DNA of 64,000 bases from Erythrophleum ivorense (lineage: Eukaryota > Streptophyta > Magnoliopsida > Fabales > Fabaceae): contig JAIUCV010000023.1 in NCBI GenBank assembly GCA_026724425.1, positions 4,154,001-4,218,000 on the forward strand, in the 5' to 3' direction. The stretch's first letter is position 1, and the number at the start of each line of letters is the position of its first letter. Made by a program: the position numbers and the translations under genes. This document shows positions 38,776 through 49,797 of this stretch, piece after piece. The notes below the pieces were generated by a model. It was not told the origin of the DNA and did no database searches. It was given only the letters and a program-made list of their open reading frames with translations.

Positions 38776-41700
38776 TGTAAAATCTGATCTTTTGAAAACG
38801 AGAGAAAACGTGAGAAATGTAACGTATGGTTTCTACATAAACGAATAAAATTCACTAAATACAAAAGCAAGTCCCTCGAAATGAACTAGTTAAGGTCCCA
38901 AAAAATTTAGGAAGCATTCTAGACTCCTAAAAATAAGAATCCAAGGCTCAGATGGAAAGAAAAATAGAGCTAGAATGGAGAAACAATTTCTTATGAAAAG
39001 CTTACAAACCATAATGGCATTTTTGTAATTTTGAGCAAATTTTAGAATTCACACAGGAGGGATTTTTAAATCAAAATTTTAAGTTTCCTAGGGTTCTCAG
39101 AGGCCCTAAAAACTATGAAAAGCCTTAAGATAACTAAAGCCCCTCCGATTGAAGTTTTCCAACGTTGATGTACCTGAACTTTAATAGATTCACTCGGGAA
39201 GCTTTTAGCTCTAATTTGAGTGATTCCAAAGGCATTTTACTAAATTGGGAACCTAAATTTCATAATAGAAAAGATGGTTCTCAAAAAAGAGTTAAAACGA
39301 AGGAGAAATGAAAATGCCAAGAATGAAGGGCAAAATAAGAATTTTTGAAAAGTGTAACTTCCTCTCACCTATATATATGATGCGCCCTTCTTCTCCCTTC
39401 ATTTTGCACGACCAAGTTCTGCCCAAAACCAGAGGGAGAGTGGCACACAAGAGGAAGGCAAAGAGGAGGAGAAACCAAAGGCTTAAAGTATAGAAATTTA
39501 GTAGTCTTTCATGCTATTTCTCTTCCAAACCTCTTCTCCTTCATTCTCCTTTATTTCCTATGATTATAATGAAGTATATGGATCTGTTTTAAAAGAGAAA
39601 TTGGGGAAAAGATTTGAATTTGAAGAGAGGAGCTTAAAGAACACAATATTCAAGTGAGAAAAAGCAAGAAAATAAGGTAATTTCTTCTTCCATGGTTGAT
39701 ATCCCTTGCTACCCTTCTCCACCATTTCTCTCCACTTGAGAAGACCTAAGAGGATTTGATTTTCAAGTAGAACCAAAGGTGATTCTAAGGAAAAAGGGTG
39801 TGGAGATTAAGAATATGCAAAGGAAATTAACAAAAAGCCATTAGATTTCAAGATACAATTTTTAGGGTTTCAATTGCACTTTGTAAAATCTGATTTTGTA
39901 TGATGATTCCTAGGCCTAAATAAGAGTTTAAATGAGTTCCTAAGATCCTTAGGAGTCTCCCCATATGCATCTTCCATGTAGAAAACAAAGCAAACTCCAT
40001 GGAGGCCAAAAGGAGACATAAGCTCGGGCTAAAAGGGATGAGACACCTAGGGAGAGTTTTAATTTTTTTCAAGCCTATTTTTGAGTCATATATAATGAAT
40101 GAAAATGAGGGGAGGCCTTGGAAAAAATTTAGAACTCATAAAAAGTGAGTTGTTTATGTTCCATATTATGACCTAAAGAAGCAACATGTAGTTAGGCTCT
40201 TGGTTTTAATTGTATGATGACTCCAAGAGGCTTAAAAGGAGTCAAGAATCATATTTGAAAGGAAAGAATAGAGCTTAGAATTTATTTGAAGGGTGTTGCT
40301 TCATTAGGTGCAATTATGGAACCATAATGAGGTTTATAGATCAAGCTAGAGTTCAAGCAAGTGTGTGGCCTTAGAATTAATTTTATGAACCTAATTAGCT
40401 TCTATAAATTGTGTTTAGGCCAAGAGAAATTATTCCCATACTTTTGTGTGTGTGTAGCCGAAAAAGGGAGCTTGGATTCAAGAGAAAAAGTATGTGATTA
40501 TGTGCAAGGTAGCTCTCTCCACCTTCTTTCATGCATGGATGTGTGCTTAGCTTGTCTTAGATGTATGTATGTGTATTTTTAAACTATGAAAAGTGTTCTA
40601 TCATGACTTTAATTCCATGGTGCCATGATGTTACAATATTCTTTTATATGATGTTTTTGATGTGTGATTGGGTTTGCTTGAGTGTGGTGAGGCCAAGAAC
40701 CCTTGGCCATGGTGAGGATGAGCCAAGAACTGTTGAGATTAGTTGAGACAAAGCAAAGAGTCTCCCAAAAGCAAGACGGGCTTCCAAGAGTATAGTTGAG
40801 TCCAAGAATCTCTTAAAGAATGGGTGAGGCAAGTCCAATATCCACAAAAAATTAGGTGAGGCTAATCCACTTGTTTTGCAAGCCTTTGTATGCTATGTAT
40901 AACATTCTCAAATGATGAAAATACTTCTTGAATATTTGCACATGTCAACATGACCATACATGCATTTATGAAACTTGTTTGCATCCATTATGTATGATTG
41001 AATGGGAGATGAGCTATTGGGATTCTTTGAATCTCATCCCCTCCTCTCCAATGTCCTAATATGCTAGGTAGACCAAGAGAGCAAGGTAATGAAAGCCAAT
41101 CACCTTAAAGATGAGAGTATGACATCCAAGAACATGAGTTTTGCTACTTGAAGGCCATACAATTGGCAAATGATGTGATTAATTAATGTATATGTATTAT
41201 GATGTTATAAACATAAGTAATTATAATAATATGTCATGTACAAATGAGAGAATATGCTATGTAACCATTAGAATGTGATTTGGGTATATGATGGCAAACT
41301 AGCTTCATTAAGAGTATTATGCAATTATGTATATGTGTGGATGAAATGGCCAAAATGAGATGCATGAGATTTGGGACTATTTGGGCAACTTACACAAGTC
41401 CCAATTATGCTTTTAGACTTGCCTAAAAGGTGCCAAACCTTAAGAAAAGCCATTTGGACATTTTGGTATTCCTTATGGAGCCAAAATTGACCAATTTAGA
41501 ATCCTATAGCACTTTTTATCCAAATGAGCTCTTCTTGATCTATGATTTGGCATGAAATTAGAGCTTGTTGAGATCTTTTTGGGAAGTTAAAAAAGATAAT
41601 TTTCAGAGGTCTACAAAATGTTTGATGAATTTCCAAAGTTGGTAAATTTTTTGATTTTTGTTTGATGCACTGTTCACTTAGTTCGAAAATGAAATCTATC

Positions 41701-42496
41701 ACACAGAGCTCAAATGATGTCCAATTGCCATGAAATTTTATAAAAATAAACCACACATTCCAAATGACTTGTTCCAACTTGAAGCACCTCATTTGGATGT
41801 CTAAAGAGGGAGATATGAATTTTCAAAAAATATGTCTAGTATCAGGAACTCCACCGGACCTCAGTTATTGTTTGATTGCGTTTCGAGCTTTAGGCGTGCC
41901 TGAACTGGTCTGCAGTTATTTTTTCCCTCTAACTAACATCCATAGATTTCCATATTGCTATCATTTGCATGGATTGGATTTTTTTGTAATTAATTGGATA
42001 TTTTTTGAAATTTACTGCAGAATTTTGTGATAGCACCAGTGGACAGCCTGACCTATGAACATTTTCGCATGTCAAACGTCCTCTGTGTTGAATGTTATGG
42101 TCTGAACATATTTTTATTATGAAGTAGACATCTATGGCTTTCTAGAATGCCAAGAATCCATAATTTTGAGTTTCTAGAATTAGTTATAATTTTCTAAAAT
42201 TATGACAGAAAGGAGGCAAAATCTAGTCAAAATTATATGTGTATATTTCATGCATTCTTTCGAGTTTCATAAGTTATAGGCCACTTTTCATGATGCAATT
42301 GAGTTGTATCCATGTAATTAAATATGAGAATGTGATGTTTGAGCTCACATGGCCCACGTGACACCGAATGAATTTTTTATATGCGATGTAACACTAAAAT
42401 AGTTATTATTTTAATGCCTTTTTCCTTAAGCATTTTTGTGAATCTTATAAATGAAGTATTTGAAGGCATGAATGAGCTAAAAATTATGATGTTACA
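38776..42496 (+). repeat. 3' LTR of the LARD-like element
   Basis: Begins TGTAAAATCTGATC (38776), ends TTATGATGTTACA (42496), and is collinear with 27624-31353 throughout. The 31-bp repeats lie at about 40700-40870. The TATA-like block is at 39369. Immediately outside, GAGAC continues into the host LTR ('tatggcttcaatg'). Confidence 0.88.
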
Positions 42497-42501
42497 GAGA
42501 C

Positions 42502-42852
42502 TATGGCTTCAATGAACACCCATGGAATTATTTTGCTTTCTTTGATGGGAGATGCATGTGGGAGGCTCTCTTGATGTCTTAGGAGCTCATATGGACTCTT
42601 AAACATCTTAATTTATGGCTAGAACTCATCTTACAAACTAATGTGCAACTAAAACCCTAGGTTATGCATCTTGAAAAATCATGGTTCTTTCTTTATTTCC
42701 TTTGCATATTCTTATTCTCCACACTCAAATTCATAAAATTCATCCTTGGTTTGGTTCAAAATTCAATTCCTCTTGGCTATCCATACATAGGGCGAAACAC
42801 ACAAGAAGAACAAGGAAGAGCAAGCATGAAAATGACTAAACTACCTTGATTT
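42502..42852 (-). repeat. Host LTR, segment 5
   Basis: Continues the host LTR to the right of the LARD-like element ('tatggcttcaatgaacaccc', 'gatgggagatgcatgtggg', 'aggctctcttgatgtctta'). It parallels 45225-45300 and 26400-26480 of sister LTRs, and ends in GATTT, the left duplication of the next solo LTR. Confidence 0.82.
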
Positions 42853-45540
42853 TGTAATACCATAATTTCTTAGCTCATTCCATGCTATCTTTATACCTTA
42901 TATCAATCAATACATATAAGAGGCAAGAAAATGACATTAAAATATTGATTATTTTTGCGTTGCATTGCGCATAAAAATTTCATGCAGTGCCATGTAGGCC
43001 AAGTGATCTCATACTATACTTTTTCATATTTAATTACATATATACAACTCATTTACATTATAAAATCATGCCCATAACTCATGAAAACCAAAATGGAACC
43101 TAGAATATGGAAATTTGGCCCCTTTTCTGGCCAAACTTTGAAAAATCATAACTAATTCTAAAACAATTTAAATCACACATTATTGGTTATTCTGGAAAGC
43201 TACGAATGTCTACTTCACACTAAAAATATGCCCAGACCATAACATCCATCACAGAGGGCGTTTGACATCCGAAAAGGTCCAGACGTCAAACTGTGTCCTG
43301 ATGCTATCACAGATTCTACAACAAACTTTGAAAATATCCAATTAATTCCAAAAACATCCAATCCATACAAATATATCAATCTGGAAAGATGTGGATGTTA
43401 GCTAGAGGTAAAAAATATTTTTAGACCAGTTTAGATAGCCCAAATCTCGAAATTCAATAGAACAATGACTCTGGTCGGGTAAGGTTCCTAATATTAGATA
43501 GAATGTTCAAAAATTCATATATCTCTCTCTAGACCTCCAAATGAGGTGCTTCTAGTTGGCACAAGTCACTGGGAGGTCTAGTTTTTCTGTATAAAATTTT
43601 GTGGCAATTGGACATCATTTGCCCTATGAGTGACAGAATTTAATTTTGGACCAATGCTATAGTACCAAGGGCCAAAACTAAAAAAAATTTCAACTTCAAC
43701 AATTTGCCAAATATTCCACAGACCTCCAAAAATTACCAACCTTAGCTTCCTAAAATGCTATCAATAAGTTCTAGATACATGCCAAATTTCAGATCAAGAA
43801 GAGCTCATATGGACAAAAAGTAGTATAACCTCCTAAAATGGTAAATTTTTGCTCCATATGGGTAACCAATTTGTCCAAATGGCTTTCTTAATTGTTTGGC
43901 ACCTCTTGAGCAAGTTTCAAAGCACAAATATGACTTGTAGAGACTAACCAAATGGTCCTAAATCTCATGCATCTTATTTTGGTCTCTCAACATCCATTTA
44001 TGCACTAAACACACATGCCATTCGAAGGTCCATTTACATAACTTCATTGAATTAACACCACATACATTATACATATAGTCTATACATCATGTTACACATG
44101 CTCAAGGTTTTACACAACCAAAAATAATATGTACAATGCTTCTTGACACTCCATTACAATTTACATTACAAATTACAAAAAGTGTAGCCATTTAGTGTTC
44201 TTGGCTTGCATTTCTTTGGCCTTGGACACCACCTAAACATTTTAAGCATGAAAGGGAAAGGGGAGTGAGATTCCAAGAATCTCAATAGCTCACACACCCA
44301 TTCACATCACATTCAAGGCATACATACATCAAATACATGGATATGCAAGCATAAAGTGTACAATAAATCTCATTTCATGCTACATCAACATGTCAAGATC
44401 ACTCTCACGATCTAGGAACTTTTGGTTTAGCCTCACCCCATTTCTAGGACTTTTAGATTTGCCTCACTCTTGGCTTAGGTACTTTTGACTTAGTCTCACC
44501 TATTCAAGGGACTTTTGGCCTTGTCTCACCCATGCCATGAGACTTTTGGCATCTCCTCACCTTCATCAAGGGACTTTTGGCATCACCTCACCCTTATGAG
44601 CTCTTTCCACAACCATAGTCATTCAAGGAGACATATTGGTACCAATGCAATTTCAAGACATCAAGTGGCATGTTCTCAAATCACAAGAACATATTCAAGC
44701 ACACAACATATACATATGCACACAAGAATGCAAGAGAATGAAGTGGAGAGCTACCTTTTAATTTATGTGAGCTTACTTTGCAATTTCCTCTCCCTCCTTG
44801 GTTTTACAAGAGCACTTAGGTGGAGTAGGGTTCTCTTGGCCTAGATATTACAACCATCACACAATTACACACTTGAAGCAAGCCAAGACATTAAACTAAA
44901 GCTTATTACACATTTGTTACATAAATGGCCTATTGAAGCAACTCATATCATTCAAGTGCTAGGCTCTATTCTCTTGTTATTTCTAGACTTCTTGGACTCA
45001 TTTAAGGTCCTTGGAGCCATCCTCAATTCAATTGCACCATTGGAAGACCAAGTTGCTTCATAAAGCACCATTATGGACACCATTGTCCCACTCCTAATCC
45101 ATGGCTCCTAATTTTTTTCCAATGGTTTCTCCCATCTTCTAACATCATATAAAGTCCCAAACTAAGGTTAGAACAAATTAAAACATCCCCTAGCCTAATG
45201 AACCTAGCTTAGTCGAAATATGCATCATAAGGAAGGCTCATGGACTTTATGATTTTTCCTTGATGGGAGAGCCACTTGGAAGGCTTTCTAGAGGTCTTAG
45301 GAGCTCAAGTGAACATTCAAATAGCCAAAGAAACTCTCACACAAAATCAGATTTTACAAAACCTTAGAAAGCACTACACTTTTCTAACTTGTTTTCTATT
45401 AGTTTTTCTTAGGATTTCTTGCCATATTCTTAATCCTTGCACTCTTTTCCCTATGTTTCTCCCTTGGCACTGCCCAAAATTCATCTCCTTCTATCCCCCC
45501 CTAGACTGGCCGAAACTACCACAAAGAGAAGCAACCAAGA

Positions 45541-48363
45541 TGTGACGACCCTAACTTCCAATTATAGTAATTAAGGTTAAGTACATGATTAATAATCATA
45601 TACCAAGGCTTGAAGTCATTAAAATTAATTACATCGGGGCATCGGGAACAAGTGAGGAAATTTGAAACCTTAATGTTGCTAGGGTCATTAGCTAGACAAC
45701 CACAATTATTCGAACGCGTGAGTAAATTTGATTATTAATGAGGAGCCTTTGATACTCTCATCCATCATTTCCAACTCATAAAATTCTCCTACAAGTGTTT
45801 CTAAATCATTCCTTAGCATTACCTTAAGAGAAACTAAGTTTTCTAGGTGAATATGAGAAATAGAGCACTTTCGCCGCGGCTAAATTCACTCGCGCCGCGG
45901 CCAATTACCCTCGGTTCAACTCCTGACGCTTTCACAATTTTTTTTTCACATTTAGCCGCGGCCAAATACCCCTTTCGCCGCGGCCAAATACCCTCTGGAA
46001 CACCCCCAAATTTGCCTCTCAGGCTTAGCCGCGGCTAACGTCACCATTCGCCGCGGCCAATTGCTCTCTGTTTTCTTTCCTGGCAGGTTCGCCACATTTG
46101 GCCGAGGCCAATTAAATGTTGGCCGCGGCCAATTCTTCTCTGTTATGAATTGGCCTAGGCCAATTAAATATTGGCCGCGGCCAATTCCCTTCTGTGCCTA
46201 CAACTCTCAAGATTTCATCTCATGCTCTCCAATTTCCCTCCAATATCACTCTAGGGCCATTCTACCTTAATTTATGCAACTTTAGTGGTAATTATGTACC
46301 TTAATTACCCAACTAATCTATCATTGCCCTTGTGAAACTCAAATGTCACTTCCTACTTGTTCCACTAACTCATACCAACAAATTCATAAATAAATGGCAG
46401 CAAGAACACATGCATTAGCAACAATTTACATCCCATGCACATTCCATAGATATTCCATTCAACAATAGCTTACCTCTAAGACATCATATGTCTACAATTC
46501 CCATAAGGTGATCCATATCACAATTTCAGCAGAACTACATACATATATATAATGCTATAAGTTCATACATTGATATTCCACTATGATGTGCTCTAAATCC
46601 TTAACGGTTACATTTCAATCAAGCAAAATATAAACGCCTACACTTGGCAATATGATTACATGATGATGCTAGGTAAACTAATAACAAAAATTGCATCTAT
46701 CCTATTATACCCAGACCAAGTGTAGCTCCCCACACCCAGCCTCAGCTCATGGATGTTCATCCACTTGCTTACCCTTATCCTTACCCGAGGAACTTTCACC
46801 TGAAATATTAATCCCATAAAACGGGGTGAGATATGAATCTCAGTAACCAAGGCAATTCCATCACATATTCAGTTTAATTACCATATATGCATAAATCAAA
46901 ATCAACATCAGAATCACATCCATTATAACAGCAAATGAAACAATTAGGCTATCATGATTACTATCCCATACTAGCAATCATATTATCACATGTTAAAGGC
47001 CATTAACATCGGAGAGGCCCGTCCACGGCACCTACTCCTCATTGAGCACAACCGGGGCTCAGTGCATCTAGGGTTTGATCATAACCCGGTGCTCGATCGA
47101 AGCACATGCACGGGTGGCAGCCGCACCACAGCTCCACCATGGACTCACAAGGTCCAATCACAATCAACAGATAGCCAACCAATTCATTCAGCATTTTTCA
47201 ATCAATCATATATAGCAACATATGGAATTAAATCAAATATGCACATGGAATTGATATAAACCCGGTTACCTCACTTGTAGACACTTGTAACAATCACCAA
47301 TGGTGCAGAATTCCTCCTATAACCACAACATCACATAATTACTACTCTAATTCATCATTAATAATTCATAATCAGTACCCAAGGAATTTAAAATGCTAAT
47401 GACTACCCAAGAATCATTTACCCAGCCACAACAAGTCCCAATTTCGGATTTAAGTTTCCTCCACCAGAAAATTCAATATTCCACCCAAAATCCTAAGCAA
47501 ATTCGTACATAATTAATACCCATTTTATAAATTAGCTATAGGGGTCTCAAATTAACCATTAAAGCATCAAAATGGAGGGTCTAAACTCACTCAAAGTCAG
47601 CCTTAATCCCAACCTACGAATTTCATCAAGAAAATCCCCAAACACTCACATTTCAGATTTTGGGTAGGATGAAAATGCTCCAAATGAAAAACTAATCGGA
47701 CCAAATTAAGGAGAAAGATGAGGGGATTAAGTTGTATAACTATTACCTTGGCTGAATCTTGCTCTAAGTATGAGAAAATGCAGAAATTTGGTCCCAAACC
47801 CTAGCCTCCTTCTCCACCTCCGATTTTGCCTCTTGAATCTTATGTTTCAGCAAGTGAGTAAGTGGGTGGGGTATTAGGGTTTAAGTTGGGTCAAGTATGG
47901 GTCATGGGCTGCTCCAAGATCCATCTCCACTTGGGCTTCAGATTTTAGCTTATTGGGCCAGTTTTTGGAGTGTTGGGCTGCAGAATTTACTGGGCCAGTT
48001 TTTACACTTAAGTTGCTGAAATTTAACTAGGTTTGGGCCAAGTTTGAAGAGCTCAAGAGTTTTAGGTCTGCACAAGGATTATTGGGCCACTTAGAAGAGT
48101 CTATACAAAGTAAATCTTGGGCCTCTATCACACTAAATTATGTTAGGTTTGCACATAATCCATTGGGCCTCCATTAACCTTTTCTCATGCTCTATTAATT
48201 TAGGCCTAGATAGAATTTCTATCCCAATTAAATCTCAAACTCATATTAATAATTTATCTCTCTAAAGTCTCCATTCACTTAACTTGCCTAATGAGCCCAT
48301 ATTAATTACTCTTAATTAATTCTAATCCATGATTAATACCTTAATTAATTATGGGGTGTTACA
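45541..48363 (-). repeat. 3' LTR of the intact Tekay element
   Basis: On the minus strand it runs from TGTAACACCCC (48363) to GTCGTCACA (45541). Its copy lies exactly 7,643 bp to the right. It includes a moderately GC-rich block at about 47000-47160, TATA-like runs on the minus strand near 46541-46552 and 47209-47216, and a cluster of GC-rich palindromes near its 3' (U5-side) end. Small plus-strand frames inside it are repeated identically in the other LTR and have no protein character. Confidence 0.97.
45873..46181. repeat. Array of GCCGCGGC palindromes in the 3' LTR
   Basis: Eight exact GCCGCGGC octamers start at 45873, 45894, 45955, 45977, 46028, 46050, 46122 and 46174. Two variants, GCCGAGGC (46102) and GCCTAGGC (46153), complete the set. 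Most are followed by CAAAT or CAATT. Spacing is irregular (21-72 bp), so it is not a simple tandem repeat. This is the most CpG-dense spot in an otherwise AT-rich window. Its function is unknown. Confidence 0.9.
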
Positions 48364-48378
48364 TTCTCCCCTCCTTTT
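48364..48378 (-). promoter_or_regulatory. Polypurine tract of the intact Tekay element
   Basis: On the minus strand AAAAGGAGGGGAGAA directly precedes TGTAACACC, the start of the 3' LTR. 'ttttgaggacaaaattt' lies just upstream, the conserved context also seen at the LARD-like element. It is the RNase H-resistant primer for plus-strand synthesis. Confidence 0.9.
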
Positions 48379-48408
48379 AAAAATTTTGTCCTCAAAATTA
48401 AACATACC

Positions 48409-49794
48409 TTACTCAAATAATGCAGGATAATCCTTCCTCATTGCTTCTTCGGTTTCCCAAGTTGCTTCATCCGGAGTAAGTCCTCTCCATACTACCTTTA
48501 CCAGGAGGATGTCCTTATTACGCAGCTGTTTGACCTTTGAGTCCACAATCCTTTCCGGCTCAACCACATAAGACAAATCATCTTGTAGATGCACATTCTC
48601 ATGCTCAATGACATGCAAAGGGTCCGGGTGGTACTTTTTCAATTGGGACACATGGAACACATCATGCAATCTGGCCAGGTTTGGAGGTAATGCAACTCTA
48701 TAGGCCACGGGTCCTATCCTTTCAAGGATTTGGAAAGGACCAAGATAACGAGGACTGAGCTTTCTTGTCCTAATAGATCGTCCTACACCCGTCACTAGAG
48801 TAGCTTTAAGGAACACATGGTCTCCTATCTCAAATTCTAAGGGTCTCCTTCTCTTATCCGCATAACTCTTTTGCCTACTCTGGGCAGCCAACAACTTCTT
48901 TCTAATGAGTTCTATCTGATGGGTGGTTTGGTCCACTATGTCTGGACCTAAGAGACTTCTTTCACCAAGTTCTACCCAACACAAGGGTGACCGACACTTC
49001 CTCCCATAAAGTGCCTCAAATGGTGCCATCTGAATGCTGGAATGGTAACTATTATTATAAGCAAACTCAGCTAAAGGCAAGTACACATCCCAACTCCCTT
49101 TTAACTCCAGTACACTTGCTCTAAGCATGTCCTCAAGGGTCTGAATGGTCCTCTCAGTCTGTCCGTCAGACTGAGGGTGGTAAGCAGTGCTAAAGTTAAG
49201 ACTAGTACCCAAAGCTTCCTGTAGAGATCGCCAAAATTTTGATGTGAATCTTGGGTCTCTATCTGACACAATGCTATTAGGAACACCATGCAATCTCACA
49301 ATTTCACGAACATACAGTTGAGCTAGTCTATCTAGGGGATAAGTAGCTCTAATAGGTAGAAAGTGGGCAGACTTCGTCAATCTATCCACAATCACCCAAA
49401 TAGCATCATAACCCGAGGATGTTCTAGGCAAACCCATCACAAAATCCATAGATATACTATCCCATTTCCATTCAGGAATTTCTAAAGGGTGTAACAAACC
49501 TGCGGGTCTTTGGTGTTCAATCTTAACCCTTTGACAAATTAGACACCTAGCAACAAACTCTGCTATGTCCGACTTCATCCCAGGCCACCAAAAGCTCTTC
49601 TTTAAATCCCTATACATCTTAGTGGTGCCCGGATGGATGGTGTACTTACTCTTATGAGCTTCTGATAGTATAATGTTCCTCAACTCTTCATCTTTGGGTA
49701 TGCACACTCTACCCTGATACCTCACCAAACTATCTTCTGATAGGTCAAAGTCTTTGACCTCACCGCTCCCCAGTTGCTCTCTAATTCCTCCCCA
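48409..49794 (-). CDS. Pol, distal part: integrase with C-terminal chromodomain
   Basis: Same frame as the gag-pol frame upstream, continuing after the TAA at 49795-49797; there is no ATG near the start, so it is not an independent gene. Counting from 49728, it shows an HHCC zinc finger (H25, H32, C62, C65), the catalytic triad D95, D156, E192 with the expected 35-residue gap, a GPF/Y-type 'GPFQI' at 330-334, and a chromodomain at about 388-436 containing W414 and W424. The integrase would join element DNA to the genome; chromodomains of this family are thought to direct it to marked histones, which fits the heterochromatic nest around it. All catalytic residues are intact. The frame ends at TAA (48409-48411), 30 bp before the PPT. 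It would be produced only by readthrough, or from a copy lacking the stop. Confidence 0.93.
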   Translation of the reverse strand, partial: WGGIREQLGSGEVKDFDLSEDSLVRYQGRVCIPKDEELRNIILSEAHKSKYTIHPGTTKMYRDLKKSFWWPGMKSDIAEFVARCLICQRVKIEHQRPAGLLHPLEIPEWKWDSISMDFVMGLPRTSSGYDAIWVIVDRLTKSAHFLPIRATYPLDRLAQLYVREIVRLHGVPNSIVSDRDPRFTSKFWRSLQEALGTSLNFSTAYHPQSDGQTERTIQTLEDMLRASVLELKGSWDVYLPLAEFAYNNSYHSSIQMAPFEALYGRKCRSPLCWVELGERSLLGPDIVDQTTHQIELIRKKLLAAQSRQKSYADKRRRPLEFEIGDHVFLKATLVTGVGRSIRTRKLSPRYLGPFQILERIGPVAYRVALPPNLARLHDVFHVSQLKKYHPDPLHVIEHENVHLQDDLSYVVEPERIVDSKVKQLRNKDILLVKVVWRGLTPDEATWETEEAMRKDYPALFE

Positions 49795-49797
49795 TTA
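49795..49797 (-). other. Single in-frame TAA splitting gag-pol
   Basis: On the minus strand the frame reads ...Glu-Leu-Asp-Ala-TAA-Trp-Gly-Gly and then stays open to the natural end at 48409. A single C-to-T change in a Gln codon would produce it, but the ancestral codon is not visible here. It falls between RNase H and integrase. The following TGG is not the kind of context known for efficient plant stop readthrough. Confidence 0.9.

Larger units (their letters stand above)
27624..42496 (+). mobile_element. Full-length non-autonomous LTR element (LARD-like), TSD GAGAT/GAGAC
   Basis: Two collinear LTRs (27624-31353, 3,730 bp; 38776-42496, 3,721 bp) bracket an internal region with a tRNA-iMet primer site next to the left LTR and a purine tract next to the right one, so it is plus-oriented and structurally complete. 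Flanking 5-mers are GAGAT (27619-27623) and GAGAC (42497-42501). After removing the insertion at 31756-34551, the interior is about 4.6 kb with no open gag or pol. Large LTRs with a non-coding interior fit the LARD class, mobilised by enzymes of an autonomous relative; the PPT context matches the Tekay element at 45541, a likely type of helper. By eye the LTRs differ at roughly 5-13% of positions depending on the stretch, so the insertion is old. Confidence 0.88.

Noticed and set aside
45847..47797. Small frames of 63-89 residues inside the LTRs, duplicated at 53490-55440
   Set aside because: They recur only because the LTR is duplicated; composition is that of non-coding LTR with palindromes, and no protein family is recognisable.
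48409..49728. The integrase frame as a separate gene with its own start
   Set aside because: The codon at 49728 is TTG, the frame is the same as the upstream gag-pol, and it stays open back to the TAA at 49795; it is the distal part of one polyprotein.
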